Shown here piece by piece: positions 1 to 8,549 of a stretch of 64,000 bases of DNA. Every line of letters begins with the position of its first letter. Position 1 is the stretch's first letter. The DNA comes from Clostridium sp. CAG:628 (GTDB lineage: Bacteria > Bacillota_I > Bacilli_A > RF39 > UBA660), in NCBI GenBank assembly GCA_000438415.1, contig FR902240.1, forward strand, positions 62,001-126,000, read 5' to 3'. Both the position numbers and the translations under genes were made by a program. Under the pieces are notes generated by a model. The model was not told the DNA's origin and searched no databases. It saw nothing but the letters and a program-made list of their open reading frames with translations.

Positions 1-168
1 TTAGATAATATTAAATATAACTATTTTGAAGAACTATATCTAAAAAATTTAGCAGCTATAGATGGTATACAAATATATACTTATTTCATAGATAATAGAA
101 CATTAATAAAGGCTAAATATGAAGAAATAGAAAAAACAAATACTAAAATAAAAAGAAGTGCTAGATAA
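1..168 (+). CDS. C-terminal end of an unidentified protein (partial)
   Basis: The last 55 codons of a gene that begins before the window are present, read in frame 1 to a TAA at 166-168. The visible tail is hydrophilic, rich in Lys, Asn, Tyr and Glu, and ends in a basic stretch. I do not recognise a family from this piece. An intrinsic terminator follows at once and is shared with the convergent FemX-type gene. Confidence 0.6.
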   Translation, partial: LDNIKYNYFEELYLKNLAAIDGIQIYTYFIDNRTLIKAKYEEIEKTNTKIKRSAR

Positions 169-184
169 AAATGCACTTCTTTTA
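154..184. terminator. Bidirectional intrinsic terminator
   Basis: The arms AGAAGTGC (154-161) and GCACTTCT (173-180) pair perfectly and are flanked by A- and T-runs. The hairpin sits between two convergent genes and can serve both. Confidence 0.85.
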
Positions 185-1435
185 CTATCTAATAAAAGTT
201 TTATTTTCAAATTCCTTATGAAGCATCTTAGTACTCCAAAGTAAACTATATTTTGTCTGATTAATAATAAAATCAAATTCACCAATATACTCATATACTT
301 TAGGATTCCAACTTAACTTAAAATCATTAAGTCCTCTATATGGATTATCTTTACTAAAGTCTCCAGTAATACCATTTAAGTCTAAGAAAGAAAATCCTTC
401 GTTTTTATAATGATTAATTAAATTATAATGCAAGAAATGATTTGGAAGTAATTTACTAAATGTTTTATCAAAACCACTTGTATGAATATAAACTACATTA
501 TTATTTTTAATTACTAAAGCACCCGCAACTATCTCTTTAAGTACATTTGCTTGTATCTTTTTATTAACCCCACTTATTTCTTCATTAATTTCATATAACT
601 TTCTATCACTAATCATTTTTTCATTATAAATATTTTTATCACTTGGTTTCATCTGGAATATTCTATTAATCTTTTCATTAATAGTAGCCTCAGTTTGATA
701 ATCATCTTGTAAATTTAATAAGTACTCATGATAATCAACCTCAACCAAAAACAAATCTATCATATTCTTTTCATCAAACAATTTATACATAGTTTTATAA
801 AAATCGCTTGTAATATCATCTTTTCTCTTAGTAAGTTCATATAAACTATTTAAATTATAAAAGTCTCCTTTAATAAGATTTAAACCTTTAGTACTAATTT
901 TACTAATCTTATTTTGAAGTTTAGAATCAAGTAACTCATATTTAAAATTCTTTAAATTAACAATGGGATTATATTTAGGTAACATACTTTCAAAATATAC
1001 GTTATCCTTAAGTTTTTTATATCCTAAGTTTTCTAAATCAACAACTAATTTATTAGAAAGTGAATTAAGCATCTTAGTTCCATCAGAGTTTACTATATTT
1101 AATGTAATAATAGGATTTATTTTAATAAAAGCAAACCCTTTCTTACTAAAATATTTTTTAATAGATAAACTAAAATCAGTAAGTAACTCATTATCAAAGT
1201 AGTCAAGTAAAAAACCACGTGGACTATATCCATACTTAACATTAATAGAAATAGACTTAGTTAACATCATGAATGCACATACTAATTTGTCGTTTTTATA
1301 TCCCCCAACATACATATCTGTATATCCATATTTTCCAAGTAAAGTTCCGTATGTACTAGATTGAAAAAAACTACCTAACACATGATTCTTACTAAATGAA
1401 TCAAATTCACTTTTTGATATCTCTTTAATTACCAT
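185..1435 (-). CDS. FemX/FemAB-type peptidoglycan aminoacyltransferase
   Basis: The 416-residue protein has the length and layout of FemABX transferases, which use aminoacyl-tRNA to build the interpeptide bridge on lipid II at the inner face of the membrane. Two GNAT-like lobes are separated by a charged helical insertion around residues 230-300, the usual position of the coiled-coil arm. The C-terminal part shows a Fem-like block with LDLNGITGDF and NPYRGLNDFK. The start follows a GGAAGG ribosome binding site. The family call is strong; the amino acid transferred cannot be read from the sequence. Confidence 0.9.
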   Translation of the reverse strand: MVIKEISKSEFDSFSKNHVLGSFFQSSTYGTLLGKYGYTDMYVGGYKNDKLVCAFMMLTKSISINVKYGYSPRGFLLDYFDNELLTDFSLSIKKYFSKKGFAFIKINPIITLNIVNSDGTKMLNSLSNKLVVDLENLGYKKLKDNVYFESMLPKYNPIVNLKNFKYELLDSKLQNKISKISTKGLNLIKGDFYNLNSLYELTKRKDDITSDFYKTMYKLFDEKNMIDLFLVEVDYHEYLLNLQDDYQTEATINEKINRIFQMKPSDKNIYNEKMISDRKLYEINEEISGVNKKIQANVLKEIVAGALVIKNNNVVYIHTSGFDKTFSKLLPNHFLHYNLINHYKNEGFSFLDLNGITGDFSKDNPYRGLNDFKLSWNPKVYEYIGEFDFIINQTKYSLLWSTKMLHKEFENKTFIR

Positions 1436-1499
1436 AAAATCCCTTCCTTTTTACTAAACAATTATACCATAAAAAGTACATAAAGTAAAAGAAAAAACA

Positions 1500-1820
1500 C
1501 TATTTTCTTAATTTTAGTGTTCTTACTTCTTTTAAAAGTTCTAAATAAGGACAACCCCACATATAGTCAGATTCTTCTTTATCATAAATAGTCTTATTTA
1601 ACACCTTATCTAAATATTCACATTTTACTTCATACACTCCTAAATTAGTCTCACTTATAGTTTTAGAAAACTCACACGTTTTACTAGGTGAACAATTAAT
1701 ATTAGATAACTCACTCTCTAACATAAGAAGTATTAATTTTTCATTTTCTTCACTCAAATTATAAGTATTATTCTTAATAGCATCAACTAAATTTCTAAGA
1801 CTTTCTAATGATTTTTTCAA
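1500..1820 (-). CDS. Small cysteine-containing hypothetical protein
   Basis: This 106-residue protein starts at a TTG behind a strong AGGAGG site. It has no membrane segment. Four cysteines (NCSPSKTC, VKCEY, WGCPY) could bind a metal or form disulfides, but the spacing does not match a motif I know. It lies upstream of the FemX-type gene on the same strand and may be cotranscribed with it. Function unknown. Confidence 0.6.
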   Translation of the reverse strand: MKKSLESLRNLVDAIKNNTYNLSEENEKLILLMLESELSNINCSPSKTCEFSKTISETNLGVYEVKCEYLDKVLNKTIYDKEESDYMWGCPYLELLKEVRTLKLRK

Positions 1821-1879
1821 AAAAATTCCTCCTTTGTATTAAAATATTATACTATATTTACACAATTTGTCAATTTTCC

Positions 1880-1909
1880 TTGTTAAAATGAAGAAAATTA
1901 TAGTATAAT
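1880..1909 (+). promoter_or_regulatory. Sigma-A promoter of eno-secG
   Basis: TTGTTA at 1880-1885 and TATAAT at 1904-1909 are 18 bases apart, just upstream of the enolase ribosome binding site. Confidence 0.7.
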
Positions 1910-1934
1910 TTAACTATAAGGGAGAGTGATTAAT

Positions 1935-3161
1935 ATGAGTAAAATTACTGATATTAAAGCCAGAGAAATATTAGATTCAAGAGGTAATCCTACGGTTGAA
2001 GTTAAAGTTTTCACTGAAAAAGGAAGTATTGGAGTGTTTTCAGTACCAAGTGGAAGTTCGACTGGTAAAAGAGAAGCCTTGGAACTAAGAGATAATGATG
2101 AAAGATATTTTGGTAAAGGAGTATTAAAAGCAGTTAATAATGTAAACACTATTATAAAGGAACATTTAATTGGAAAAGAAGTAACTGAACAAAAAACAAT
2201 TGATGATATAATGATTAAATTAGATAATACACCTAATAAAAGTAATTTAGGTGCTAATGCTATACTAGGAGTAAGTGTTGCATGTTTAAAAGCTTCTGCA
2301 ATGGATAATAATGAAGAAGTATATAGATACTTAAATAAAAGAGAAGTAAAAATACCTTTTTGTATGTTTAATATAATTAATGGTGGAAAACATGCTTCAA
2401 ATAATATAGATATACAAGAATTTATGATAGTACCAAAATTTAATACATTTAAAGAATCTTTAAGAGCTGCAAGTGAAGTATTTCATGCATTAAAAGGAAT
2501 ACTACTTGATAAAGGCCTTAATACTAATGTTGGAGATGAAGGAGGATATGCACCAGACTTAAGTTCAAACGAAGAGGCACTAAGTGTAATAGTAAAATCT
2601 ATTGAAACAGCAGGATACATTCCAGGGAAAAACATCTTTATTGCTCTAGATATAGCAGCAAGTAGTTTCTATAACGCTGAAACTGATACATACAATATTG
2701 ATAACACAAATAAAACTAGAGAAGAACTACTTAATTATTACATCGATTTACTTCAAAAATATCCAATAATAAGTATAGAAGACCCATTTGATGAAGACGA
2801 TTATCTAGGATTTAAAATGATTACTGACTCTCTTGGAAAGAAAATAAGCATAGTAGGAGATGACTTATTCGTAACAAATAAAAATCTATTAAAAAAAGGA
2901 ATAGAAGATGGTTTATGTAATGCAATACTTATTAAACCAAATCAAGTGGGAAGTTTTTATGAAACATTAGAGACTATTGTTCTTGCTAAACAAAATAAAT
3001 ATACTTGTATAATGAGCCATAGAAGTGGAGAAACAACAGACACATTTATAAGTGATTTAGCAGTTGCTTTAAATATTCCTTTTATGAAAAGTGGTTCAAC
3101 TTCAAGAGGTGAAAGATTATCAAAATATAATAGACTACTTGAAATAGAAGAAGAATTATAG
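1935..3161 (+). CDS. eno: Enolase (phosphopyruvate hydratase)
   Basis: Converts 2-phosphoglycerate to phosphoenolpyruvate in the cytoplasm. The N-terminal signature AREILDSRGNPTVEV is present. Catalytic and Mg-binding blocks follow in order: GDEGGYAP near residue 200, IEDPFDED near 280, VGDDLFVTN, LIKPNQVGS near 332 and SHRSGET. The terminal KYNRLLEIEEEL is typical. The ATG at 1935 is chosen because a GGGAG site lies about 10 bases upstream; an in-frame GTG at 1926 is too close to that site. At 408 residues it is slightly short but complete. secG follows in the same transcript. Confidence 0.98.
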   Translation: MSKITDIKAREILDSRGNPTVEVKVFTEKGSIGVFSVPSGSSTGKREALELRDNDERYFGKGVLKAVNNVNTIIKEHLIGKEVTEQKTIDDIMIKLDNTPNKSNLGANAILGVSVACLKASAMDNNEEVYRYLNKREVKIPFCMFNIINGGKHASNNIDIQEFMIVPKFNTFKESLRAASEVFHALKGILLDKGLNTNVGDEGGYAPDLSSNEEALSVIVKSIETAGYIPGKNIFIALDIAASSFYNAETDTYNIDNTNKTREELLNYYIDLLQKYPIISIEDPFDEDDYLGFKMITDSLGKKISIVGDDLFVTNKNLLKKGIEDGLCNAILIKPNQVGSFYETLETIVLAKQNKYTCIMSHRSGETTDTFISDLAVALNIPFMKSGSTSRGERLSKYNRLLEIEEEL

Positions 3162-3186
3162 TAAAATATAACATGAGGGATGAAAA

Positions 3187-3399
3187 ATGGAAATATTATT
3201 AATAATAGTAAGTATAGTTTTAATAGCATTAGTATTACTTCAAAGTAACAAGGCTAGTGAAGCTGGACAAATCATTACTGGAGGCAACTCTATGTTAATG
3301 GGTCAAATGAAAGAAAGAGGAGCAGAAAAGTTTATAACAAGACTAACATATGCAACTGGTTTCTTATTCATTATACTTTCAATGATTATGGGATTATAA
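3187..3399 (+). CDS. secG: SecG subunit of the Sec translocase
   Basis: A 70-residue protein with two hydrophobic helices (about 3-21 and 50-69) around a polar loop. The end of helix 1 reads LVLLQSNKASEAG, the SecG hallmark. SecG stimulates SecYEG/SecA protein export at the membrane. It lies 25 bases after eno and is followed by a terminator, so the two probably share a transcript; eno-secG adjacency is common in Firmicutes. Confidence 0.93.
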   Translation: MEILLIIVSIVLIALVLLQSNKASEAGQIITGGNSMLMGQMKERGAEKFITRLTYATGFLFIILSMIMGL

Positions 3400-3425
3400 T
3401 TTCTTAGAAATAAGAAATTTTTTCT
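3398..3425 (+). terminator. Terminator after secG
   Basis: AATTTCTTA and TAAGAAATT form a 9-bp perfect stem with a GAAA loop, followed by a T-run. Confidence 0.85.
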
Positions 3426-3472
3426 TTTACCTGAATTTAACACATATATTTTACATAAGGAGTAAACTTGGT

Positions 3473-3577
3473 ACTAATACGCCTGTTATAAGACCAGTAA
3501 TAAGCATAAAAAGTAACTCCATATGGAAAAGTGAAGATGAATCTGCTTCTAATCCATATGAAATAGAAATGAATTAA
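3473..3577 (+). pseudogene. C-terminal remnant of a DUF6273-like surface protein
   Basis: An open stretch without a start codon encodes TPVIRPVISIKS, then ASNPYEIEMN and a stop. This parallels the C-terminus of the large surface protein near 45.6 kb, which has HGVRPAISLKS followed by GSASDPYTI. No upstream part of such a gene survives here, so I read it as a decayed relative. Unlike the 45.6-kb copy it has no GC-rich patch. Confidence 0.5.
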
Positions 3578-3584
3578 AAAAAAC

Positions 3585-3608
3585 AAGAGAAATGTCTCTT
3601 ACTTTTAA
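3585..3608 (+). terminator. Weak hairpin before the protease pair
   Basis: AAGAGA and TCTCTT form a 6-bp stem with a 4-base loop, followed by a mixed A/T tract. It may end transcription from the remnant region. Confidence 0.4.
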
Positions 3609-3639
3609 CTTTATAAAACTTACAAAAGCTACGAAACAA

Positions 3640-3668
3640 TTGACATTTCGTGCTTTTTATGGTACAAT
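3640..3668 (+). promoter_or_regulatory. Sigma-A promoter of the protease-like pair
   Basis: A consensus TTGACA at 3640-3645 and TACAAT at 3663-3668 are 17 bases apart. The start codon at 3692 follows at short distance. Confidence 0.85.
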
Positions 3669-3691
3669 ATATACATATTTATGGGGGATAT

Positions 3692-4465
3692 ATGTTTAGT
3701 AGTGAATTAGAAAGTTTTATATTAAATAATATTTATACCAAAGATTTTATGAGTAAAGATGTGTTAGAAAATATTAGAATGCTTATAATAAAAAAAGTAC
3801 CTGATATTAAATATGTTTTAAGAGATACTATTATAGGAAAAGAATTCCAATGTGTAGGAACATATACTAATGGGAAAGTATACATTAATACTATAGAGAT
3901 GAATGAATTTTATTCTAACACACTAGAGATAAATAGAATTCAAAGTAATTTACTTGTAAAAAACTTACTCGTATTAAGTATTTACTTACATGAAACTGTA
4001 CACGCTTTTCAAACTATGATTGATCTAACAGAAACAAAAGGTCTGATGAACGATTTAATAATAGACTCAAATAAAGTTTTGGATAGTAAACTATTTAGTG
4101 AAAAGAAATATGACTACTATCATGATATAATTCCAATTGAAAGAATAGCAGATGCATTTACTTTTGGTTTCTTGCTTAATATATATGATAAACTTGAATG
4201 TACTAAAGCTTATCCAAATTTTAAATCATCTGTAGTAAAACTAATGATGAAAGATTACGACATAATGCCTAGAAAGGTAGTGTCACCCATAGAAAAGTTT
4301 TATAAAATATTCTTCATAACAAAAAGTATAAAAAGATATAATTTTGATTATTTTAGTGATAAAGATAAATTTCTACTAGGCGTATTAGATAGCGAAGAAA
4401 AAATAAATAAGGTAGTAAGCGAGATAATAAATAATGATAGTTATTCTAAAAAGAGGGGTGTTTAG
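3692..4465 (+). CDS. Putative zinc metalloprotease, first of a tandem pair
   Basis: The 257-residue protein contains HETVHAFQ at about residues 100-107, an HExxH zinc site, and about 50 residues later IERIADAF, whose Glu (about 150) fits the third ligand of gluzincins such as the ImmA/IrrE (M78) group. There is no signal peptide or obvious membrane anchor, so it is probably cytoplasmic. ATG 3692 is chosen because GGGGGA lies just upstream and the promoter leaves little room for an earlier start. The next gene is a diverged paralogue starting one base after the stop. The substrate is unknown, and no HTH repressor partner as in ImmR/ImmA is adjacent. Confidence 0.65.
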   Translation: MFSSELESFILNNIYTKDFMSKDVLENIRMLIIKKVPDIKYVLRDTIIGKEFQCVGTYTNGKVYINTIEMNEFYSNTLEINRIQSNLLVKNLLVLSIYLHETVHAFQTMIDLTETKGLMNDLIIDSNKVLDSKLFSEKKYDYYHDIIPIERIADAFTFGFLLNIYDKLECTKAYPNFKSSVVKLMMKDYDIMPRKVVSPIEKFYKIFFITKSIKRYNFDYFSDKDKFLLGVLDSEEKINKVVSEIINNDSYSKKRGV

Positions 4466-4466
4466 G

Positions 4467-5312
4467 ATGTTTGAAAAAGAATTTATTAATTTTATAGCAG
4501 AAAATATATGCGAGACCGATTTCTTATCAGAAAGGTTTATTAAATATTTTAAAGAATATTTATATAGATATAGTATATTTACTAATAAAGAAATTGAAAC
4601 AATTGAAATAAATGATAAAGTAAAAAGTTATGTAGGAGGATATGAAGATAAAAATATAGTACTTTATAAAAATTCAATACAAAAATCATTTCCTTCGTTT
4701 GTATCAATGTATCATATAAATGAAGTTAATCAGTTCAGCAAAAATACAGTCACTTTAATGTTTCTAATTCATGAAATTGCTCATGCTTATCAAGATAGTG
4801 ATTTATGTACTGGAGACTTATCCAAAATGTTTACTTTTGGTTATAAAGTACTAGCTGGTTTAAATTTAGAAAAAGTAGATACTTTATTAAACCATTTAAC
4901 AAAACTAAGTGAAAAGGTATCTAAGGAAATAGCAATGTATTTAAAAGGTGTTGAAGGTATAAATATATATAACAAGTATTATGATATATTTCCTAATGAA
5001 AGACATGCTGATGGGGTTTCTTATTCATTTTTATTAGATATTTATGACAAACTTGGAAGTGATAGTTTTATTTCTTATGAGGACTTTTTACACACAATTT
5101 ATACTTATGTAACAAGAAACTACTATGTAAATGGTTCCTTAGTAATAAGTCCAGTAGGAGAGTTTTATAAAAAAATAGGTAAATATGATGTATTCAAAAA
5201 TTATGATTTTAATTCTTTAAGTGATAAAGATAAAGTATTATTTGGTTTATGTGAAAACAAAAGTAGTTTAACAGAAGTAGTAAATACTAATATTTTAAAA
5301 AGAAAAATCTAA
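4467..5312 (+). CDS. Putative zinc metalloprotease, second of a tandem pair
   Basis: A 281-residue paralogue of the preceding gene. It has HEIAHAYQ at about 102-109 and NERHADGV at about 177-184, the same HExxH plus distal Glu arrangement. Both proteins share the block FLL-IYDKL and a tail with SDKDK followed by LFGL or LLGV. It starts one base after the upstream stop, behind GAGGGG. The pair probably arose by tandem duplication, and the two may act together or on related substrates. No close family name is assigned. Confidence 0.65.
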   Translation: MFEKEFINFIAENICETDFLSERFIKYFKEYLYRYSIFTNKEIETIEINDKVKSYVGGYEDKNIVLYKNSIQKSFPSFVSMYHINEVNQFSKNTVTLMFLIHEIAHAYQDSDLCTGDLSKMFTFGYKVLAGLNLEKVDTLLNHLTKLSEKVSKEIAMYLKGVEGINIYNKYYDIFPNERHADGVSYSFLLDIYDKLGSDSFISYEDFLHTIYTYVTRNYYVNGSLVISPVGEFYKKIGKYDVFKNYDFNSLSDKDKVLFGLCENKSSLTEVVNTNILKRKI

Positions 5313-5319
5313 CAAACAC

Positions 5320-5348
5320 TTGCAAAAATCACGTATTTGTAGTATATT
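5320..5348 (+). promoter_or_regulatory. Sigma-A promoter of rplS
   Basis: TTGCAA at 5320-5325 and TATATT at 5343-5348 are 17 bases apart, followed by a structured leader. Confidence 0.7.
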
Positions 5349-5356
5349 ATATATGC

Positions 5357-5386
5357 TTAATCCGATGCATGAAGTTGTATGATTAA
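5357..5386 (+). promoter_or_regulatory. Candidate L19 leader hairpin
   Basis: TTAATC (5357-5362) pairs with GATTAA (5381-5386), and inside it ATGCA pairs with TGTAT around a 6-base loop. The position just downstream of the promoter and upstream of rplS matches the autoregulatory L19 leader known in Firmicutes. I assign it by position and structure only. Confidence 0.5.
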
Positions 5387-5412
5387 ATAAAGCAAAAGAA
5401 AGGAAGATTAGA

Positions 5413-5751
5413 ATGAATTTAATCGATAAGATTAACAAGAAACAAATTAATCCTAACGTTCCAGAATTTCGTGTTGGAGATACTGTAAGAGTAGATGTTA
5501 GAATTAAAGAGGGAAAAAGAGAAAGAATTCAAGCATTTGAAGGAATTGTAACAGCTAGAAAAGGTGGAAGTGTTAGTGAAACATTTACTGTAAGAAAAAA
5601 ATCAGGAAGTGTTGGAATTAACAGAGTATTCCCAGTTAACAGCCCATTAATTGATAAAATTACAGTTATTAAAAAGGGTAAAGTTAGACGTGCTAAACTT
5701 AATTTCTTAAAAGATATTAAGGGAACATTCAAAATTAAAGAAAGAAACTAG
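5413..5751 (+). CDS. rplS: Ribosomal protein L19
   Basis: The 112-residue protein matches bL19 throughout: [12 protein letters not shown] near the start, [13 protein letters not shown] in the middle, and a basic C-terminus with [10 protein letters not shown]19 sits at the 30S-50S interface. It is preceded by AAAGGAAG and its own promoter and is monocistronic, ended by a hairpin terminator right after the stop. Confidence 0.98.
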   Translation: MNLIDKINKKQINPNVPEFRVGDTVRVDVRIKEGKRERIQAFEGIVTARKGGSVSETFTVRKKSGSVGINRVFPVNSPLIDKITVIKKGKVRRAKLNFLKDIKGTFKIKERN

Positions 5752-5766
5752 TTATCTAGTTTTTTC
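5745..5766 (+). terminator. Terminator after rplS
   Basis: AAACTAG, a TTAT loop, then CTAGTTT and a T-run. The stop codon lies within the stem. Confidence 0.8.
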
Positions 5767-5803
5767 TTTTTAATAAAATATCAAACAAATATATGAAAAC
5801 ACA

Positions 5804-5832
5804 TTGACAATACTATTCAGTTGTGGTATAGT
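5804..5832 (+). promoter_or_regulatory. Sigma-A promoter of the lepB operon
   Basis: TTGACA at 5804-5809 and TATAGT at 5827-5832 with a 17-base spacer. Confidence 0.8.
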
Positions 5833-5854
5833 TTTAAGTGTTAGGAGAGTATGT

Positions 5855-6340
5855 ATGAATAAGTTAAAAGAATTATATCCTTATATAGGAATAGTAATAG
5901 TGGTAGTATTAATTAGAAGTTTTTTATTTACACCAGCCATAGTAAATGGTTCATCAATGGAACCAACACTAAATGATAAAGAATTAGTTATTGTAAACAA
6001 AATTGCGCTTAAAACAAGTGAGTTAAAAAGATTTGACATAGTAACTGCAAAATATGAAAGTGATACCCTTATTAAAAGAGTTATAGGTCTTCCTAATGAA
6101 ACAGTTGAGTATATTGATAATGAATTATATATTAATGGAAAAAAAGTAACATCTGACTTAGATTTTCAGTATACTCATGACTTTAAACTTGTAACTAAAG
6201 ATGATGAGTATATACTTTTAGGCGATAATAGAAACATTAGTAAAGATTCAAGAGTTATAGGTGCATTTAACATAAAGAATATAAAAGGTAAAGTAGGATT
6301 TGTTTTATTCCCATTTACTAAATTTGGAAGTGTTAAGTAG
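5855..6340 (+). CDS. lepB: Signal peptidase I (bacterial Ser-Lys type)
   Basis: A 161-residue membrane protease that cleaves signal peptides on the outer side of the membrane. One N-terminal helix (about 6-24) is followed by GSSMEPTL with the catalytic Ser near 33, then LIKRVIGLP with the general-base Lys near 74, and the GDNR box near the end. The ATG at 5855 follows AGGAGAG and the mapped promoter. It differs in type from the SipW-like peptidase near 43.3 kb, which has His in place of Lys. It starts a run of three genes with very short gaps. Confidence 0.93.
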   Translation: MNKLKELYPYIGIVIVVVLIRSFLFTPAIVNGSSMEPTLNDKELVIVNKIALKTSELKRFDIVTAKYESDTLIKRVIGLPNETVEYIDNELYINGKKVTSDLDFQYTHDFKLVTKDDEYILLGDNRNISKDSRVIGAFNIKNIKGKVGFVLFPFTKFGSVK

Positions 6341-6348
6341 AGAATGTT

Positions 6349-6879
6349 ATGAAAAATATTTTTATAGGTGGAGTTAGTAAGTCGGGTAAAAGCACTCTTA
6401 GTAAAAGATTAAAAGAAAACAATTATAACCATATACCACTAGATTATTTTGCATCGAGTTTTAAAAGAAACTTTCCAGAGACAAAAATAACAAGTAATGT
6501 ATTAGTGACGAAAGAGTCTAGTGAGAACTTAAGTTTATTCATATCAAGAGTAATAGAAATAATAAATACAACTTCTGAACTTTTTATAATTGATTCAGCA
6601 CATATATTACCAGAAGATATAATAAAGTATTTAAATGCTGATAAATGGGATATATATTATTTAGGATACCCAAATACAACTAAAGAAGATAAATTAAAAG
6701 AAATAAGAAAGTATGAAACTGAAGAAGACTGGACTTATAAGAAAAGTAATGTTGAACTTTTGAGTATATTTGATGAATTGATTTCATTAAGTAAAAAAGA
6801 AAAAGTATCATGTGAAAAACTAGGTATCAAATATATTGATGTAAGTGAAAATTTAATTGAAAAGTTAAACATAAATTAA
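6349..6879 (+). CDS. P-loop nucleotide kinase-like protein
   Basis: A 176-residue cytoplasmic protein with a Walker A motif GGVSKSGKST at residues 7-16 and a hydrophobic strand ending in LFIIDSAHI, a plausible Walker B. Size and fold resemble small nucleoside or adenylate kinase-like proteins, but no substrate motif is clear. It lies 8 bases after lepB and 12 bases before a nucleoside-deoxyribosyltransferase-like gene. Confidence 0.6.
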   Translation: MKNIFIGGVSKSGKSTLSKRLKENNYNHIPLDYFASSFKRNFPETKITSNVLVTKESSENLSLFISRVIEIINTTSELFIIDSAHILPEDIIKYLNADKWDIYYLGYPNTTKEDKLKEIRKYETEEDWTYKKSNVELLSIFDELISLSKKEKVSCEKLGIKYIDVSENLIEKLNIN

Positions 6880-6891
6880 GGAGGTACTAAC

Positions 6892-7242
6892 GTGATAGGA
6901 AATTATAAAATAGTTACCTTATGTGGTTCAACAAGATTTAAACGTGAATTTTTAGAAGTGCAAAAATGTCTTACACTTGAAGGAAATATAGTGATTTCTG
7001 TAGGTTTGTTTAGTCATTCAGGAGACTTTGAAGTATGGGAAAATATGGATGAAGGTACTCTTACAAAAACTAAAAATATGTTAGATGATATGCATAAAAG
7101 AAAAATAGATTTATCTGATGCAATTTATGTAATTAATGTAGGTGGATATATTGGTGACAGCACTAAAAGTGAAATAGAATATGCAAAAATGACTGGTAAA
7201 GAAATAATGTATTTAGAAAGTACGAAAGTTTTAAAGAGGTAG
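6892..7242 (+). CDS. Nucleoside 2-deoxyribosyltransferase-like protein
   Basis: A 116-residue protein with the Rossmann-like pattern of this family: IVTLCGSTRF at the start, LSDAIYVINVGGYIG in the middle and SEIEYAKMTGK near the end. These proteins handle nucleosides or nucleotide sugars; many short members are uncharacterised. The start is a GTG at 6892, set by AAGGAGGT six bases upstream. It is probably cotranscribed with the preceding P-loop protein. Confidence 0.6.
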   Translation: MIGNYKIVTLCGSTRFKREFLEVQKCLTLEGNIVISVGLFSHSGDFEVWENMDEGTLTKTKNMLDDMHKRKIDLSDAIYVINVGGYIGDSTKSEIEYAKMTGKEIMYLESTKVLKR

Positions 7243-7243
7243 T

Positions 7244-7383
7244 ATGATATACAAATATGAACATATAACACCTAATAAATTTTATGTATAATTACTCCGA
7301 ACCATAGAGTAATTGGTACAAATAATAAATTAATTGGTTATGGTGGAGGAATAAATAACAAAAAAAGAATTATTAATTCATGA
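7244..7383 (+). pseudogene. Decayed ORF fragment
   Basis: An ATG at 7244 opens a short peptide, MIYKYEHITPNKFYV, that stops at once. A second frame continues with TPNHRVIGTNNKLIGYGGG up to a TGA at 7381. Two overlapping frames with coherent protein-like sequence suggest a small gene broken by frameshifts. I do not recognise the parent. Confidence 0.35.
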
Positions 7384-7394
7384 GGTAAGTTATA

Positions 7395-7937
7395 ATGAAT
7401 AGATGTAAATGGTGTAATTTAAAAAATCCTAAATATATTCTTTATCATGATAATGAATGGTGTCGTCTTAACTTTAATGAAGAATATTTAATAGAAATGT
7501 TTATTTTAGAAAGTTTTCAAGCAGGTTTATCATGGGAGTGTATTTTAAATAAAAGAGAAGCATTTAGATTAGCATTTGATAATTTTGATATAGATAAAAT
7601 TAGTAAGTATAATGAGTGTAAGATAAATGAGTTGTTAGAAAATAAAAATATAATTAGAAATAAGTTAAAGATTACAAGCGCAATAAACAATGCTAAGTTA
7701 ATTAAAAATATTAAAAAAGAGTATGGTTCATTTGCTAATTATATTAAAAAGTTTACAGGTAATAAAATAATATATGAGACCAATTTAACTACAAATAGTT
7801 TATCAGATACTTTATCAAAAGATCTCCAAAAAAGAGGTATGAAGTTTGTAGGAAGTACTATAATATATTCTTTTTTACAGGCTATTGGTATAATTTATTC
7901 TCATGATGAAGAATGCTTTTTATACAAAAATAAATAA
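7395..7937 (+). CDS. tag: DNA-3-methyladenine glycosylase I
   Basis: Removes 3-methyladenine from DNA as the first step of base excision repair. The 180-residue protein has the TagI signatures: an N-terminal RCKWC, then YHDNEW, FQAGLSWECIL and KREAFRLAF. The zinc-binding set appears as the early Cys and the late SHDEEC. The usual Gly after HDxEW is Cys here. It is preceded by GAGGT and followed by an acetyltransferase gene. Confidence 0.9.
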   Translation: MNRCKWCNLKNPKYILYHDNEWCRLNFNEEYLIEMFILESFQAGLSWECILNKREAFRLAFDNFDIDKISKYNECKINELLENKNIIRNKLKITSAINNAKLIKNIKKEYGSFANYIKKFTGNKIIYETNLTTNSLSDTLSKDLQKRGMKFVGSTIIYSFLQAIGIIYSHDEECFLYKNK

Positions 7938-7970
7938 TTTAATTAATTGTTAGTAAGGATGTGTGAGGTT

Positions 7971-8543
7971 ATGGAAGAGTTTTATTTGGAAAAACCATCA
8001 ATTAAAAGAGAAAAAGAAAGAATTGAGTATTGTGAAGAGTTAGTAAAATATAATTCTGATATAAATGGTATAGAGGTATTAACAGGTATACTTCATGGTC
8101 AAACTTTTCAAGAAACATTAGATTACTGTTTAAAATTAGAAACTGAAGAATATGCAAAAAGATTAAAAAAAGCCCAAGTGAAAACTTATTTACTGGTAAG
8201 AAAAAGTGACAATTCAGTAATAGGTGCTGTAAATATTCGTTGGAATCATATTGGTGGTATGAAAAAGTTTGATGGGAATATCGGTTATGGAATTAAGCCA
8301 ACTGAAAGAAGAAAAGGATATAGCAAGGTTGCTTTATACTTGAGTTTATTAGAATGTAAAAAGTTAGGATTTAAGGAAGTAAGTTTAACCTGTGAAAATA
8401 GTAATATAGCATCAAATAAAACTATTTTATCTTTGGGTGGAATGTTAAAATTATCAGAAGTTGACCCTAGTGATCAAATACTAACTAATGTATACACTAT
8501 TAATACAGAAAAAATAAAAAATAATAAAATTGATTTTAAATAA
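7971..8543 (+). CDS. GNAT family N-acetyltransferase
   Basis: The 190-residue protein carries a GNAT core: YLLVRKSDNSVIGAVNIR as beta strands 3-4, then IGYGIKPTERRKGYS as the acetyl-CoA loop (motif A), and LTCENSNIASNKTI as motif B. The acceptor is unknown. The start is uncertain: ATG 7971 gives the usual N-terminus for this group, while an upstream ATG at 7959 would add four residues. It stands at the edge of a patch of gene remnants. Confidence 0.8.
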   Translation: MEEFYLEKPSIKREKERIEYCEELVKYNSDINGIEVLTGILHGQTFQETLDYCLKLETEEYAKRLKKAQVKTYLLVRKSDNSVIGAVNIRWNHIGGMKKFDGNIGYGIKPTERRKGYSKVALYLSLLECKKLGFKEVSLTCENSNIASNKTILSLGGMLKLSEVDPSDQILTNVYTINTEKIKNNKIDFK

Positions 8544-8549
8544 AATAAT

